From positions 142,669-206,668 of the forward strand of contig ML976735.1 in NCBI GenBank assembly GCA_010015655.1: a DNA stretch of 64,000 bases, given 5' to 3'. Origin of the DNA: Bimuria novae-zelandiae CBS 107.79. Lineage: Eukaryota > Ascomycota > Dothideomycetes > Pleosporales > Didymosphaeriaceae. This document shows positions 20,685 through 32,284 of this stretch, in pieces. Position 1 is the stretch's first letter. Every line of letters starts with the position of its first letter. Made by a program: the position numbers and the translations under genes. The notes below the pieces were generated by a model that did not search any database, was not told the DNA's origin, and was given only the letters and a program-made list of their open reading frames with translations.

Positions 20685-21789
20685 ATGTCATCATTGGACT
20701 ACGTGAAGTACGCCCTCATTCGCACCATGGTGAACACATCTCTCTACATACGCCGGTCGTCCTATCAGTCGCCCGGTACCCAGCCCAACTTGACGAAAAT
20801 ATACCAATGTCGCACAAATCTGTTTCCTTGTCGCATCTTCCTGCCTAAGAACCACAGCCTTAAGGCCAGCCGGTTACCATTGGTGATTCGTGTGCACGGT
20901 GGCGGCTTCGTTATCAATAATCCTGCCGCGGACGACCTGATAGCGCGTCATCTAGCTGACAGCGCTCACTGTATAGTCGTGAGCATCGACTACAGCAAGT
21001 CTCCGCAGAACAATTTCCCAATCGCGTACGAGGATGTCATCGCGCAATCGCTCGCTGTGATAGAGAACGCAGAGTTGCCAATCGATCGGGAAAGAGTGGT
21101 GTTGTGCGGTAAGTGAACTTTCGGTTGCAATGCGTGCCTTTTACTCGATTACTCATTACCCACCGTAGGGTAATACAGGCCAGGTTCAGCTGACTTTGGG
21201 CCCCTATAGGTTCATCCGCGGGCGGGAACCTTTTACTGTCCGCAGCGCAAGATCAAAGGCTCCAGTCAAAGGTGACTGGGATAGCGACCCTATATCCGAT
21301 CGTCACTGAGTCCCAGATGGCGACGCGACGATGGCTACACGACCAAACCCATCGATCCCTGACTTCATTGGCGACAGCTACGCTGGTGTTATGCAGTTGT
21401 ATTTTGATCCCGAAAACAAGCCCTCTCTTACCAACGTACGACTGAGCCCTACTTATTTTCAGTCTCGCGAAAGCCTACCACCGAATATCTTGCTGATCGG
21501 TGCTGAGCATGACATGTTTTGTCATGAGGACGAGCAAATGGCTGACAAGCTCGCGGGCGACGCGGTCAAGAGCGGAAGTGAGGATGGCTGGCGGGCCCTG
21601 GGTGTACAGTGGTATAAGGTCTTCGGGCGGCCACATGCCTTTCATGTTTTCCCGGTCAAGGATCCTGAGAAGGAGAAGGAGCGACTCGAGGCCGTGAAGA
21701 AAATGTACGGTGTCTTGGTGGAGTGGCTATGTGACGTCTTCTCCAAAGAGAATGGTCGATGGTCGCCCGTAGCTGATGGAGGTGAGTAG
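20685..21789 (+). pseudogene. Alpha/beta hydrolase-3 (HSL family) with an apparent frameshift
   Basis: Exon 1 is 20685-21108 and a 102-bp intron (GTAAGT...GCTGAC...TATAG) ends at 21210. The start ATG 20685 has a good context (CTACCATGT). HGGGF at residues 71-75 is the oxyanion motif. The splice creates GSSAGG with nucleophile Ser144. The frame then reads to about 21316, where the conserved continuation (GDATMATRPNPSIPDFIG) is in another frame, separated by a TGA at 21307-21309. The C-terminal part, with the charge-relay region GAEHDMFC and the His in GRPHAFHVF, is open to 21789. No GT-AG intron repairs the shift, so this is a pseudogene or carries an assembly indel. The family hydrolyses small esters. 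The substrate is unknown. Confidence 0.7.
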
Positions 21790-22075
21790 AGCCAATGCGT
21801 CCAAAGTGTAGGCGAGGAGATACGCTAGGCGTCTATTCTAGCATTGTTGCTCAAGAAAGAAATCTGAAGTAGGTGGCGAGTTTGGAGATGGTAGACACGA
21901 CTGCGAGCGTGGAGGACGAAATGGGCAGTCACGCTAGTTCATTGCACCGCGTGCTGGTTTCACCTCAGCGCGTTTGTAATATTCAATTTCCGCTTCAACG
22001 CCTAGTCGCAAACGCTAGGCACGTTATAATATAACCCGCTGGCCCCTCGCTGTCCTTGCTCAAGCTGTCAACTCC
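21790..22075 (+). other. Short intergenic gap before the gene at 22076
   Basis: About 290 bp between the tail-to-head genes. No separate gene is seen. It presumably carries the promoter of the next gene. Confidence 0.4.
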
Positions 22076-23102
22076 ATGTCTGCAGGTATGCCACCTTACG
22101 GTTCCCCGAATCCGTATGACAACCCGTATAGGGCTCGTGCAGAAGCGGAAAGAGCCAACTCGAGAGCCACGCCGTACGCAGGAGCAACTGGACCACCGTC
22201 GGACTATGGCCAAGTGCCTGTCGCTGCATCGCAAGCTCCTCCATATCCGCATTCCTACACCAACCAGGCCCCGCTGCGGCGCACAGCGCACACAGGACGT
22301 CTCGCGAACCGATTCAACAGCATCACCATGCACCGGCAGCCGGTATCCTATCCTACTGCAACTGGAGATCAACCTGCGTATTCGCAGCCGCAGCATGGAG
22401 ATCCTGCACAAGCGAACTACCACGGTCAAGAGCCCCAACCATACCCGGCACCTGGACAGCAATATGCCCAACCTACACCGCCGGCGATGAATGGCCAAGG
22501 TGGGCCTCCATTCACTTCCCAATCGACAGACCAGTTCCCATCCATGATGTCCTCGCTCCAAGATGCTCTACCCAACCACCCAACCTCCCAGCCTCAGACA
22601 CCAGCGCAGGCACCCCAACGTCCTGAATATCTTATCGTCGGACTCTTCGCTCTCCGCATCACGAAAACCCTCATCCAGCAGCTCGACCCGTACGAAGGAC
22701 GCCACTCTGATCTCCGCTGGATCGACAACTTCCTGCGGCCTTACCACCCAGACAATGCGCTAGCCAAGCTCACAGATGCGCGCGTCGTCGACGAGTACGT
22801 GAGCGAGTATCCGCCCATGGTGAGGAGGATGATCAAGCAGCCGCGCTACCGCAAGGTTTTCATGGAGATGAATCCGGACAAGAAGGTGACGCATCGGGAG
22901 TTGAGTGATGGTAAGTTCCCTACAAACAGAACTATTTAGGGATTCGTGGTTTGAATGTAGGGCTAATGTGCGCACAGGGGAGTTAATCGCCATCATCGAC
23001 TTCGCTGACGCGGCGGGCGAGTGGGGCTCTGTCGTCCCGCTGCCGGGAAAGTACGCGGAGAGGATGGAGGAGCTGGCGAAGGGGCGTCATATGGCTGACT
23101 AG
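22076..23102 (+). CDS. Conserved fungal protein, Pro/Gln/Tyr-rich N-terminus, unknown function
   Basis: The model is join(22076..22910, 22978..23102), 319 aa. The intron is 67 bp (GTAAGT...GGCTAATG...CACAG) and is phase-consistent, giving LSDGELIAIIDFADAAGEWG. Residues 1 to about 180 are low-complexity (Pro, Gln, Tyr, Ser) and probably disordered. Residues about 184-319 are a compact charged region beginning EYLIVGLFALRITKTLI, which looks like a folded domain, but I do not recognise its family. No signal peptide or membrane helix is evident. ATG 22088 is an alternative start four codons in. It converges with the sugar transporter, with stop codons 330 bp apart. Confidence 0.75.
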
Positions 23103-23430
23103 GACTCTTTCTTGACGGTTGCTCGAGCGAAGTTTGCCGCGTGTGAGCGGGAGGGTTGAGCTACTCCTTTAAAAGAGCGGGAAGCTTGGAGAGTAGAGAG
23201 TTGGGCTCGTTTGGAATACGAGGAGCAGTTGGGTACGTCTTTGGAACTCGCTTGGGTGCGACTTTACAGGAAGCTTTCGTGTCACTCGATCTGCACGTGG
23301 TTCCATTAGACTTCGTTCACGACTGCGCTCGAATGTTCAAACACTTTACGAACTCGCCCTCCTGCGAACTACCTGCCATGCCAATACAGCTCCCATGTCA
23401 TCCCCCAGAACGATCTCAAAAGCGTCCCTC

Positions 23431-25380
23431 TCACTCAATGTGCACCGTCGCCTCGGCCACCGCCTTCTCATTCTTCCACACCTTCTCCTCCACATCATCG
23501 CTCTCAGCAATAACCTTCTCATCGCTAACGTGCCGCCCCACGCACACATACTGCCTAAACTTCCTCGCCGGCAACCTCGCCTCGAACATCTCATCCACCT
23601 CCTCAAGAGTCCTGTTCTTGATCTCTGGGAGGAACAGGTAGATCCATACGATGGTGATCATGCACGAGGGGCCCCAGATCCAGCCTTTACCACCCTCACC
23701 ATTAGCATATGCACATTTTCTCAATTGAGGGAGTGAATAGGGGAGGGAGGAGAAAGCGGGGGGGTATTTACCGTATTCAGGACCCCAGTTCAGCGCATCA
23801 GGATTGATGAAGTACGGCGCGGTGAAAGTGGCGAGCCAGGCGCCGGCGAAACCGACGGCGGCCGCGAGACCGAAGGTGTAGGAGCGGAGGCGCTGAGAGG
23901 GGATTTCACCGCCCGCGAGCCAGGCGTAGGTTGCGACCATGCCGTTGTAGCCGCAGATGTAGATTACTGACATGGCGACTATGACCTATTCCACTCGTCA
24001 ATCAGACTCCCCAACGCCAAGGTAGGCAATAGAAGGGGTTATGGTGTTATATGGGTGAGGAAGACGTACCTTCCCAGTACTGACAGTCCCGGGAGAAACA
24101 TGGTACACAGCCGCGACGATGAACTGCGAGACACCGCAGATAAACATGCCGATCATGAGGAACACGCGACGCCGTCCGATCTTGGAAATGACGCAGCTGT
24201 TGAGGATGATGACGGCGACGCCGACGGCGGTCAGGATGCACGTGTTCTGGAAGGCGTTGCCGACTTTGGCCATTTCGAAGAAGTAGGTACCGTACGCTGT
24301 TATGTCAAATCAGCCCTCTTCTTTGACACACTCATGCACGCACTCCCTGAATAGAAGTATCTAGTATGAAAATTTGTAGGAAAACTTACCAATCATAAAC
24401 ATGGCTCCACTCGCCGCTTGGATTGACACGGCTGCCACCGCCAAAAGCGTTCGCCGACGATCGATTGGATTTTTCAGAATATCGATAAACGACGCGCTGC
24501 TAGCGGCTTCCTTCTCCGCGAGGATGGCCGCCTGGATCTCATTCAGCTCGTCGTCGACGGCGGCCGCATTGGGGCGCATCCATAGCAGACTGTCCTTGGC
24601 CTGCTCGTGCTTCTCGACGAGGACGAGCCAGCGTGGGGATTCAGGAATGAAGAACAGTCCGATGGACATGAGCACGGGGATGATGTAGATGATGCCGAGC
24701 GGAATCAGGTACGACGTCTTGCCTAGGATGGCGTGGGTCGAGTTGTCAACGACGGTGCCGATGAGCGTGCCGATTGAGGTCCAGGATTGGAAGACGGAGA
24801 TCATGAGGCCGCGGTAGCGGGCTGGTGCGCTTTCCTGCAAGAACCGGGTCTCAGATGGGTGGTTGTGCTATGTGAGAAGCAAGGGCTTACCTGGATGTAT
24901 AGCTGCGCGAAGGTCATGTACCAGCCGTTTGCCAGGCCAATGAAGAATCGTCCAGCGTAGATGCCGGAGAGATTCGTGGTCGCCATCATGATGATGTTTG
25001 AAGCGCAGCAGAGAATGGATGCGAGCCAGAGACACTGGCGACGTCCGAGCCAGGTTGCAGCGAAGCCGGCACTGCTGGAACTGATAAAGGCCCCGAGGGT
25101 CATAAGGGAGGATATGAGTTGTTGGCGGCCGGGCGAGATGTTGTAGCCAATTGGTGAGGTGGGATCTTTGTGACCAAAGACCTGAGTTCGTCGTCAGTCA
25201 TGTTCTACAGGAGAGGAGGAGACGGAATGTTCTTGCCTCAAGGAAGCCGGGCATGGCTTGCAGACCGCCAATGGCACCGAAGTCGATGCCATACTGGAAC
25301 GGGCTCATCGAAACGAGCGTGCACGCGAGGAGACATTTCCAGTTCTCCAAGAGACCTGATCCGGTGGATGCTTCAAGCAT
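23431..25380 (-). CDS. MFS sugar transporter (sugar porter family)
   Basis: The six-exon model is complement(23431..23684, 23772..23985, 24070..24296, 24390..24834, 24891..25181, 25237..25380), 524 aa, phase-consistent throughout. Family motifs appear in order: YGIDFGAIGG in TM1, GRRQCLW in loop 2-3, PESPRWLV before the central loop, GRRRVFLM in loop 8-9, and PEIKNRTLEEVDEMF at the cytosolic C-terminus. Twelve hydrophobic segments are expected from the pattern. Intron 1 (25182-25236) uses a GC donor (GAG/GCAAGA) and splicing gives GFLEVFGHKDP, as in homologues. It likely imports a hexose, disaccharide or related polyol through the plasma membrane by proton symport. The exact substrate cannot be read. 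The gene appears intact and diverges from the P450. Confidence 0.92.
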
Positions 25381-27353
25381 AGCGGCGATGATGGAGCAAC
25401 TTCCACAGTGCGTGTCTCACTATGAGGCGAGGCGAGGAACAATTCGACGTGCTCAATTACAGAAGCTCTATCCCCAGAGGCCTGTAGTTGTACAGAGAAC
25501 AGCGGAACGTGGATATTTAGTGCCTCGCATGGCAGACGAAAGGACACTGTTCCTCGCTGCAGGACCCATTCACTTTCATGTCACATCTGCAGATCGCCTT
25601 GCAAGCCAAATCACGTATCAATATCTGCCGGCGATCTCATGCACGTTAGCGGGTCCTACCCCGGACTTACTACGAGCTAGCGAGCGGAGGTTGCGGGGGG
25701 CGGGCCCCAATTCACTAATGGCTGGGTGCTTGTTCTCCAACAGCCCCGTTGTTTCGTTGAGGTGGCGAGCTATGTGGAGAAGAGAGCGTGGGCTGTATGC
25801 GCTGGTGGCTCGAAGGAGAACTTGGAACGAGACTTAAGCGCGTGAAGTGCGGTGAGTTGCTACTCGAATTGGATGTTGGCGTGCACGCGTCGTTCCACCG
25901 GTTCTACCACAGCTTCGGAATGATAACGCCGTGGAACCTGGCTCCTAATAGCCGACTTGTGAGCAAGCCCTATTGCGGTCCGTTGACAAGGCTGTCGGAG
26001 CGTCCAATGGTAAGAGCTGGGTGCAAGGCGACAGCGTGCGGCTGCATTCCAGGTCCTGAACAGCCTCGTACTCGTTACCGGACGCGACGACAAGCTTTGA
26101 GTAGCACTGGACAAGCTCATCTTCATTCAAACCCTGTTACACAACGATGATATGGGTTGTTGAAGGTTTGTGGTTGATCGCTAGGCCCGTGGTGCGTCGT
26201 GGCTGAACGTGAAGGACACGCTGAAGACGGAAACCCGTACCAGGCGCATAGAGAACCTAGTGACCCTAACATCCTAGAGCAAGAATCGAATGACTTCCCT
26301 AAGGTGATGTAGACCTGTTTGTGCTAGTGTGGCGGTGAACTGCTAGTCTGGCATACTGTAGACGCGCGTGGTCACTCGTGACGCTTAGCGTCAAGTCGGC
26401 AGTTGTACCACCACGACCAGGGCCGAGCAGGAAAGCAATTCGAATGGCAGCGGCGTCTCAGAGGAATGGCAGCGGCCTCCCAAAGGAATGGCGCATCCAC
26501 CTAGAGGGTCTAGTCGCGTTGAATTGCTCCTACTCCACGCACGTTGATGCCTAGAGGAAGTTGAAGTGCTCGTGGGTGCTTTTGCGAAAGGCTTCGCTTG
26601 CGGACCATGAGACCTTGGATATCGCGAGAACTTAATTGTCACCTATCGATGAAGATTGCTGTCAGCACAGACGTCTGAACAAGAAGGTACAAACTCAGAA
26701 GAGCTTTGAGGAGTGTAGAGTAAAGCGCTGGTATGGGACGCGGTGCGCGTAAGCGACTTCCCCAGTTAGTCACCTAACACGTCTCGCACGTGCCGTTTCC
26801 GCGTGCTCACTTCATCTCCTCTCCTCGTCCATCGCATCCCCATCGCATCGACTTATAGATTTGTGACCCATCATCCAAATTATTCTCTTACTTGACGATA
26901 ACTGTCAAGCGATATTAAACCCCAACGCTTTGGGTTTCTCGTTGGAAACAGTCCAGTCTATCACCGACAGTGCTCACATCAGCCTGCGTTTCGATTCCCA
27001 TGAAGTATGCATGATAGGCTCCGCGGCAGGGCGTTGTGTTGTACATAGAACGCCCCAATCGAGTTGGGGCGTGACCCGGAAGACGAGAGGCTGTTTCCGC
27101 CTTCTGTCATGCAATCATTTGCCGATCATTTCTGCCCCACCATCAACGAGATGTGGGGTTGACCTGTACTCGCTCTTCAGACAACACATGCGTACAATCG
27201 ACCTAGGTGAATTAGTCATCGGATTTACCGTCGTCGCTGCTCATTAGGCTCTAAATCGTTCGAGACAGCAAACGCTTTCGCGCTTGGCCCATCAACCAAC
27301 GGCTCGAAGTCACACGCTTTCGCCTGAGGAGAAGTACGCAAGAGTCCAAGGTC
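25381..27353. other. 1.97-kb divergent intergenic region between transporter and P450
   Basis: Composition is close to coding (moderate GC) and several frames of 60-230 codons are open, but none shows a domain, splice support or codon pattern that I trust. Some may be remnants of a lost gene. It must contain the promoters of both flanking genes. A short tandem repeat lies at 26442-26495. Confidence 0.5.
26442..26495 (+). repeat. 22-bp tandem repeat, about 2.5 copies
   Basis: Units begin GAATGGCAGCGG at 26442 and 26464, and a partial unit begins at 26486. It lies upstream of the P450 gene. Confidence 0.7.
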
Positions 27354-29198
27354 ATGGCCATCGAACAACTGTTTGGTGACTTGCCTCTGCATTTCTTGCA
27401 ACATGGCATCTCTAAGTATGGGGCTCTCAGCGTAGCCTTTGCTGTACTGGGGACGGCCGTTCTAGGTGTGCTCGCAGACTATGCTTGGATGTTATACCTG
27501 CGATCAAAGATGGTAGATCTGCTTTGTACTTCCCTCGGAGTATAGAACTGACTGCTTGACAGCCACCCGGCCCGCTACCTCTACCCATCGTAGGCAACAC
27601 ATTTCAGCTCCCTGATAACAAGCCCTGGGTCCACTTTGAGGAGCTCTCCAAGAAATACAACGCACCCCTCATCACCTACTGGATCGGACGCAATCCAACA
27701 GTGTGGATCAATGATGCCTGGGCCGCTTATGAGCTCCTCGATAAAAGAGCAGGCATCTACTGCTCTCGCCCTCGGATGCTGGTCTTCGCCGAGCTAGGCG
27801 CCGGCCAAAACAATCTCGTTAACATGATCACCACCACTCCGGAGCAGCGAGACCGTTGGCGAGTACAGCGGAAACTCACGCATCAGGGCGTTGGGGTCCA
27901 GAAAGTAAGAGAGTATCGCAATTTCCAGAACGACGAGAGCAAGGTGGTCGCGTATGATATGCTCAAGACCCCGGAGGAATACGTTGCGCATTTTGAACGT
28001 TATGCGACGAGTGTGGTCTCTATCATCGGGTTCGGTCGACGCGTGGTCAAGCATACGGATCCCATTATTAGCGAGGTCATTGCCGTTATGCACCGAGCTG
28101 CAGACCTTAATGTGCCCGGAAAGACGTTCCCTATGCTACTCGAAACGTTTCCCCGTAAGTCTTAGCCCTTAAATTTTTCTTCGGTCCGCTGAATTCGTCC
28201 AGTCCTTGCGAAAGTGCCCAATGCGCCCTGGAAACACGGCCTAGGAAAGAGAGGCAAAGCCCATCGTGGTCACGACTTCTTCTATTCGCTCGCGCACGAA
28301 GCTAATGAATCATCCGGCCATGATGATTGTTATTCGAAGTTCTTGTTCAAGGAGGCCCCCAAGTACAACCTGAAACCCCAAGAAATCTCGGCGCTTGCTG
28401 GAAACCTTTTTGGTGCCGGATCCGATACGTCTAGCAGCACGCTCATCACAGCCATCCTTGCCATGCGCACTTTTCCTGAAACGCTGCTTTCAGCTTGGGA
28501 AGAACTTGACCGCGTAGTCGGCCCTAATCGCAGCCCAACATTCGACGACGAGCCCCACTTGCCCTACATGCGCGCATTTGTAAAGGAAGTGTTTCGATGG
28601 CGATCTGTAGCCATTATTGGAGGTCAACCTCATGCACCCGTTCAGGACGACTACTACAACGGGTGGTTGATTCCCAAGTTGACTTGGGTGCAAGGCAACG
28701 TATGGGCCATTCACCACAACGAGCGGGAATTTCCGGATCCGGATCGCTTTAACCCGAATCGCTACCTAAAGGACGATCTAGCGGCGCGGCCTTTCCCAGG
28801 CGAGAGAGGATACATGACGTTTGGGTGGGGGCGCCGCGTGTGCTCAGGCCAAGCGCTTGCCGAGCAAGGGACATGGTTGACAGTCGCTCGATTAGTCTGG
28901 GGTTTCAAGATTAAGCCCGCCTTGGATCAGTGCGGCAAGCCTATCCCAGTGGACATCTTCAACTACACGTGAGTAAACCTCGGACGAAAAGTTCGTTCCG
29001 ATCCAAAATTCTGACAAATCCAGCAACGGTCTGAACATGCGACCGCAGCCATTCAAGGTTAACATTCAGCCGCGCAGCGAGTCCATTCGGCAGGCTATTG
29101 TTCGCGAGGGTGAAGAAGCGCTTCGGAATCTTGCACAGTATGAGGGAGAGACCAAATATAGAATGAGCACGTTCTACAGGAGCCCTATAGATGCCTAG
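27354..29198 (+). CDS. Cytochrome P450 monooxygenase, microsomal
   Basis: The model is join(27354..27512, 27563..28154, 28203..28968, 29024..29198), 563 aa. All introns are 48-55 bp GT-AG and phase-consistent. An N-terminal membrane helix (about 22-50) is followed by the proline hinge PPGPLPLPIVGN (from 54). The I-helix oxygen-activation motif is AGNLFGAGSDT (316-326), ExxR is E379/R382, and the haem loop FGWGRRVCSG carries the axial Cys464. The general fold resembles fungal secondary-metabolism P450s of the O-methylsterigmatocystin-oxidoreductase type. The substrate is unknown. The segment after ExxR reads SVAIIGGQPHA rather than the common PVAPLGxPHA. The gene looks intact and sits at the edge of the AT-rich desert. 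Confidence 0.93.
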
Positions 29199-29647
29199 AT
29201 ATCTGCAACAAGCTCGTTCGGGTCTCGGAACACCAAACGCCGTTGAATGCAGTTTTCATGTTCAGAAATGCTCTACGTCCTGCAGGGACTTTTGCTACGC
29301 CTCCTTGATTACTTTAACACTTGCCTCCAAGGAAATTCGGATGCAAGGAGGTTCTGGTGCATGCTGACTGATCTACACGCTAGAGTGAATAGATCTTAGA
29401 GTGATATTCTACAAGGAAAAGGGGGATCGGCGACTAATGTGGTGTCCGGCGAAAGGAGTGTCGGTGGTCCGCGCACAACACGGATGCGGACCCTATATAA
29501 ACAAATAACGCTTTTCCACTTTCGTATAATATTACATACAAACTTTTAGTAAATTATATCTCTCTATCTTTAGCCTTAATTACTACTTAATATTTAGTAA
29601 GTATACTATGAATAAGCTCCTGCAGATTCTTTACTATAATTAGGCTG
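29199..29647. other. P450 downstream region grading into AT-rich DNA
   Basis: No gene is seen. From about 29437 the sequence TGTGGTGTCCGGCGAAAGG, followed by GGACCCTATATAAAC at about 29500, looks like the start and TATA region of an LTR. I find no matching end or TSD, so I do not define an element. Confidence 0.3.
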
Positions 29648-29795
29648 GTAACATGGATTGGGTCGAAAGGGCCACATCTGGGTCTGACTAAGCAGAACAC
29701 CAAAATTCTAAACTTAAACTCTTTATAACTTTGTAAATATAGGAGCTATACTTATACAATTTTAATATAAGGTGTATATATCTATTTGTGGCACA

Positions 29796-29951
29796 CAGTC
29801 ACAACGATCAGGGAGCTCGTAAACAAAGTCTATTAAGGAGAGAAAGTTCTACTAAGACGTCTAGCTATTTATAAGTTTAAAGGGATTACGTGCTTAGTTA
29901 CTTAGCTAGTATAGTAAGCTCTAGTCAGGAGCTAATAAGTCTTTTATAATA
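29796..29951 (+). repeat. Direct repeat, probable LTR copy 1 of a short element
   Basis: It matches 31412-31592 with mostly C/T and G/A differences and one gap of about 25 bp. The shared core begins AGTYAYAAY and includes AAAGTCTATTAA. The spacing of about 1.6 kb suggests a small non-autonomous LTR element. The exact ends are uncertain and I see no clear TSD. Confidence 0.5.
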
Positions 29952-31411
29952 TACCTCTTAGATAATAGAGCGTAGTAAAATAAGCTAAATAGTAATTTAA
30001 AGTATAAAAGATAGTAAACTTGCGCGTAGAGCTTAAAAAGTGCCTAGCTTAGAGCTTTAGCTTACTAGGCAATTAGTTTAAGTACCTAGTTTACATAGAG
30101 TTCTATAAAGAAAGGTAGAGAAATAGGAGTAGCGTACTTCTACTATAGAACTTTAATAAATATTTAAAAGTAACTATCTACTTGCAACGTAACCCGCGCG
30201 AGTACCTACGTATATAAATAAAAGAATAGGTAGCTAGTAAAGGCTTACTTACCAATAAACTTATTATAATTTATACTTTAATATTTCTTAGAAAAACTAA
30301 AGGAGGGTCTACTACTTACTCCTTATAATTAAGCTTAGTTAATAATACTTTTACTAATCCTTTTAAATCTGGGTCTTAATTTTACTAATCTCCTTATATA
30401 TAAGCTTATTATAAAGCCTATAAAAAGCTTCTCCTTAAAGCGCGTACTAAAGATAGTTATACTTTATAGGCTTTTATTAATACTAGCTATTTACTTTATA
30501 TAAGCACTTATAGCTTATATTAAAAGTGCGTCCTCTAAGTATAGCATATATACTTACGTGTTTAGTTATTTAGCTAAGCTACGCAAGCGAGTAAGCATTT
30601 TTTTTTTAAAATAAAGTTATTACTTCGCCTAGTCGCGATAGGTTATTAAGTTTTTTTAAAGTCTACTTATAATTATATCGTAATACTAAGCGTAAGAAAT
30701 TCTTTATTAGTAGTATACTTTTTATTTTTAAGAAATCTAAGAGTATAGCGTAAGCGTGTGCGTGGTTCTATTTAGATAGCTATTTAGTTATATCTATTAT
30801 TCTACTACTCTATAGGCGTAGGGTATCCTCTCTCTATATATATTAGACCTGCTCCTTCTAGTTATTATTACTTAGATAGGAATTATTTTTAAGTTCTTTA
30901 ATTAGCACCTATAGCGTCTATTACTCACTTAATTATAGTATTATAAGCTTTAGCTTTTATAAATTAACTATAATATAAACCGAATTCTAAAGTACCTAAA
31001 GCTTTATTATAAGCTAACTATAAATAATAGATTTTAGCTAACAGCACTTAAGCTCTTATATACGAGATTTACTTTTAATATTTAAGTTTAGTAGCTCTAA
31101 AGCCTAATTATATATATTTATCTACTTAAAAGCCTTTAAGTTAATATAACTTTATATCTCTTAAGCCTTTACGTGATACTTAAACTATGCATACTAAGAT
31201 AGAAATAAGTTATAATTTATAAGTCAATTACTTACTAAAAGCTTTACAGTAGTTATTATATAATCTAGCTTTATTATAAGATACAAGCGTTAGGACGTAA
31301 GCGTAAAAATAATAGAAAGAAAAAAATAGTTTAGTAATATAATTATTAACTAGTATAAAGTAAGTATATTATAAAGCATTATAAAGATATTAGACTTATT
31401 ACTATAGCGCA

Positions 31412-31592
31412 TAGTTATAATAATTAAGAAGCCTATAAATAAAGTCTATTAATAAGAGGAAGTTTTACTAAGACGCTTAACTATTTATAGGTTTAGGGGG
31501 ATCGCGTGCTCGGCTACTTAGCTGTTTAGCTACTTAACTTAACTAGCTAGCGGAGTAAGCTCTAGTAAGGAGTTGGTAAGCCTTTTGCAACA
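31412..31592 (+). repeat. Direct repeat, probable LTR copy 2 of a short element
   Basis: This is the partner of 29796-29951. Its end CTTTTGCAACA corresponds to CTTTTATAATA in the other copy, as expected from RIP of a CA terminus. Confidence 0.5.
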
Positions 31593-31994
31593 CTATTAAT
31601 AATAATATACCCTATTTTTAGAGAATTACGCAGTATATCTAGTCGTTAAGCCAAAAAAAAATGGTAAAATATTACTAAATAGATAATATCTCTCTAAAAT
31701 AAATATAAAATAAGAATTTTTTATAGTTATATAACTTATATATATACCTTGTACTAAGTTTGCATAAGTACAGACTGTATCGACGCAGGTCACTCAAAGG
31801 ATCGATGTTGGCGTATCTCCTAGCAGAGGCATATGGGAGTGCGTGTATAAGAATGTAGCCTCGAATGAATTAAGTGCCTATAGGCCTGGTACGAAAGGAT
31901 ACGGAAAAGGTACTAAACTACAAAGGCCCCAAGCTCCTCTAAATACACCTCTTCCCAGATGGCTAGCTAGCACATATCTGCCATAGGTTGACCG

Positions 31995-32079
31995 TCGGTC
32001 TGATGGATCCGAAATAGGTCCGAATCGGATCCGTAGTTCCCCATCGGTCTGATAGATCCGAAATTGGTCCGATACGGAT
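31995..32079 (+). repeat. 50-bp tandem duplication (CGGTCTGATRGATCCGAAAT)
   Basis: Two units start at 31995 and 32045, each with CGGTCTGAT, GATCCGAAAT and GGTCCGA in the same order. It is a GC-richer patch inside TIR element A. Confidence 0.65.
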
Positions 32080-32284
32080 GAGTGTCGGTTTTCGGATGAT
32101 CTCGAATCCTGTCTTGACTGGCCAAGGGTTCTCGTGTCGACGAGCGATTGTTCCTGTTACACAGACCTTATATTTAAAAATTTATAGAGAGTTAACGTTT
32201 AGAATTTTAGTGTTCTGCTTAGTCAGACCTAGATGTGGCCCTTGCGACCGAATCCATTTTACCAGCCTAACTATAATTAACTCT

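Larger units (their letters stand above)
29648..32273. mobile_element. TIR element A, RIP-degraded, with nested repeats
   Basis: The left end (from 29648, TGGTAACATGGATTGGGTCG) and the right end (to 32273) are inverted copies sharing GGGTCTGACTAAGCAGAACA and the sequence after it. The outer bases TAGGC/GCCTA are also symmetrical. No transposase is recognisable inside. The interior holds a direct-repeat pair (29796-29951 and 31412-31592) and a GC-richer patch at about 31780-32130. A related TIR pair occurs at 38549-38975. Confidence 0.65.

Noticed and set aside
23156..23641. Plus-strand 161-codon frame after the gene at 22076
   Set aside because: It is antisense to the last exon of the sugar transporter and lacks any domain.
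25151..25837. Plus-strand 228-codon frame
   Set aside because: It overlaps exons 1-2 of the sugar transporter in antisense and has no recognisable domain.
26930..27247. Plus-strand 105-codon frame upstream of the P450
   Set aside because: No domain, and it lies within the expected promoter and leader of the P450.
29437..29520. Start of another LTR (TGTGGTGTCCGGCG with a TATATAAA box)
   Set aside because: No second copy, end or TSD could be found in the window, so it is only mentioned in the region note.
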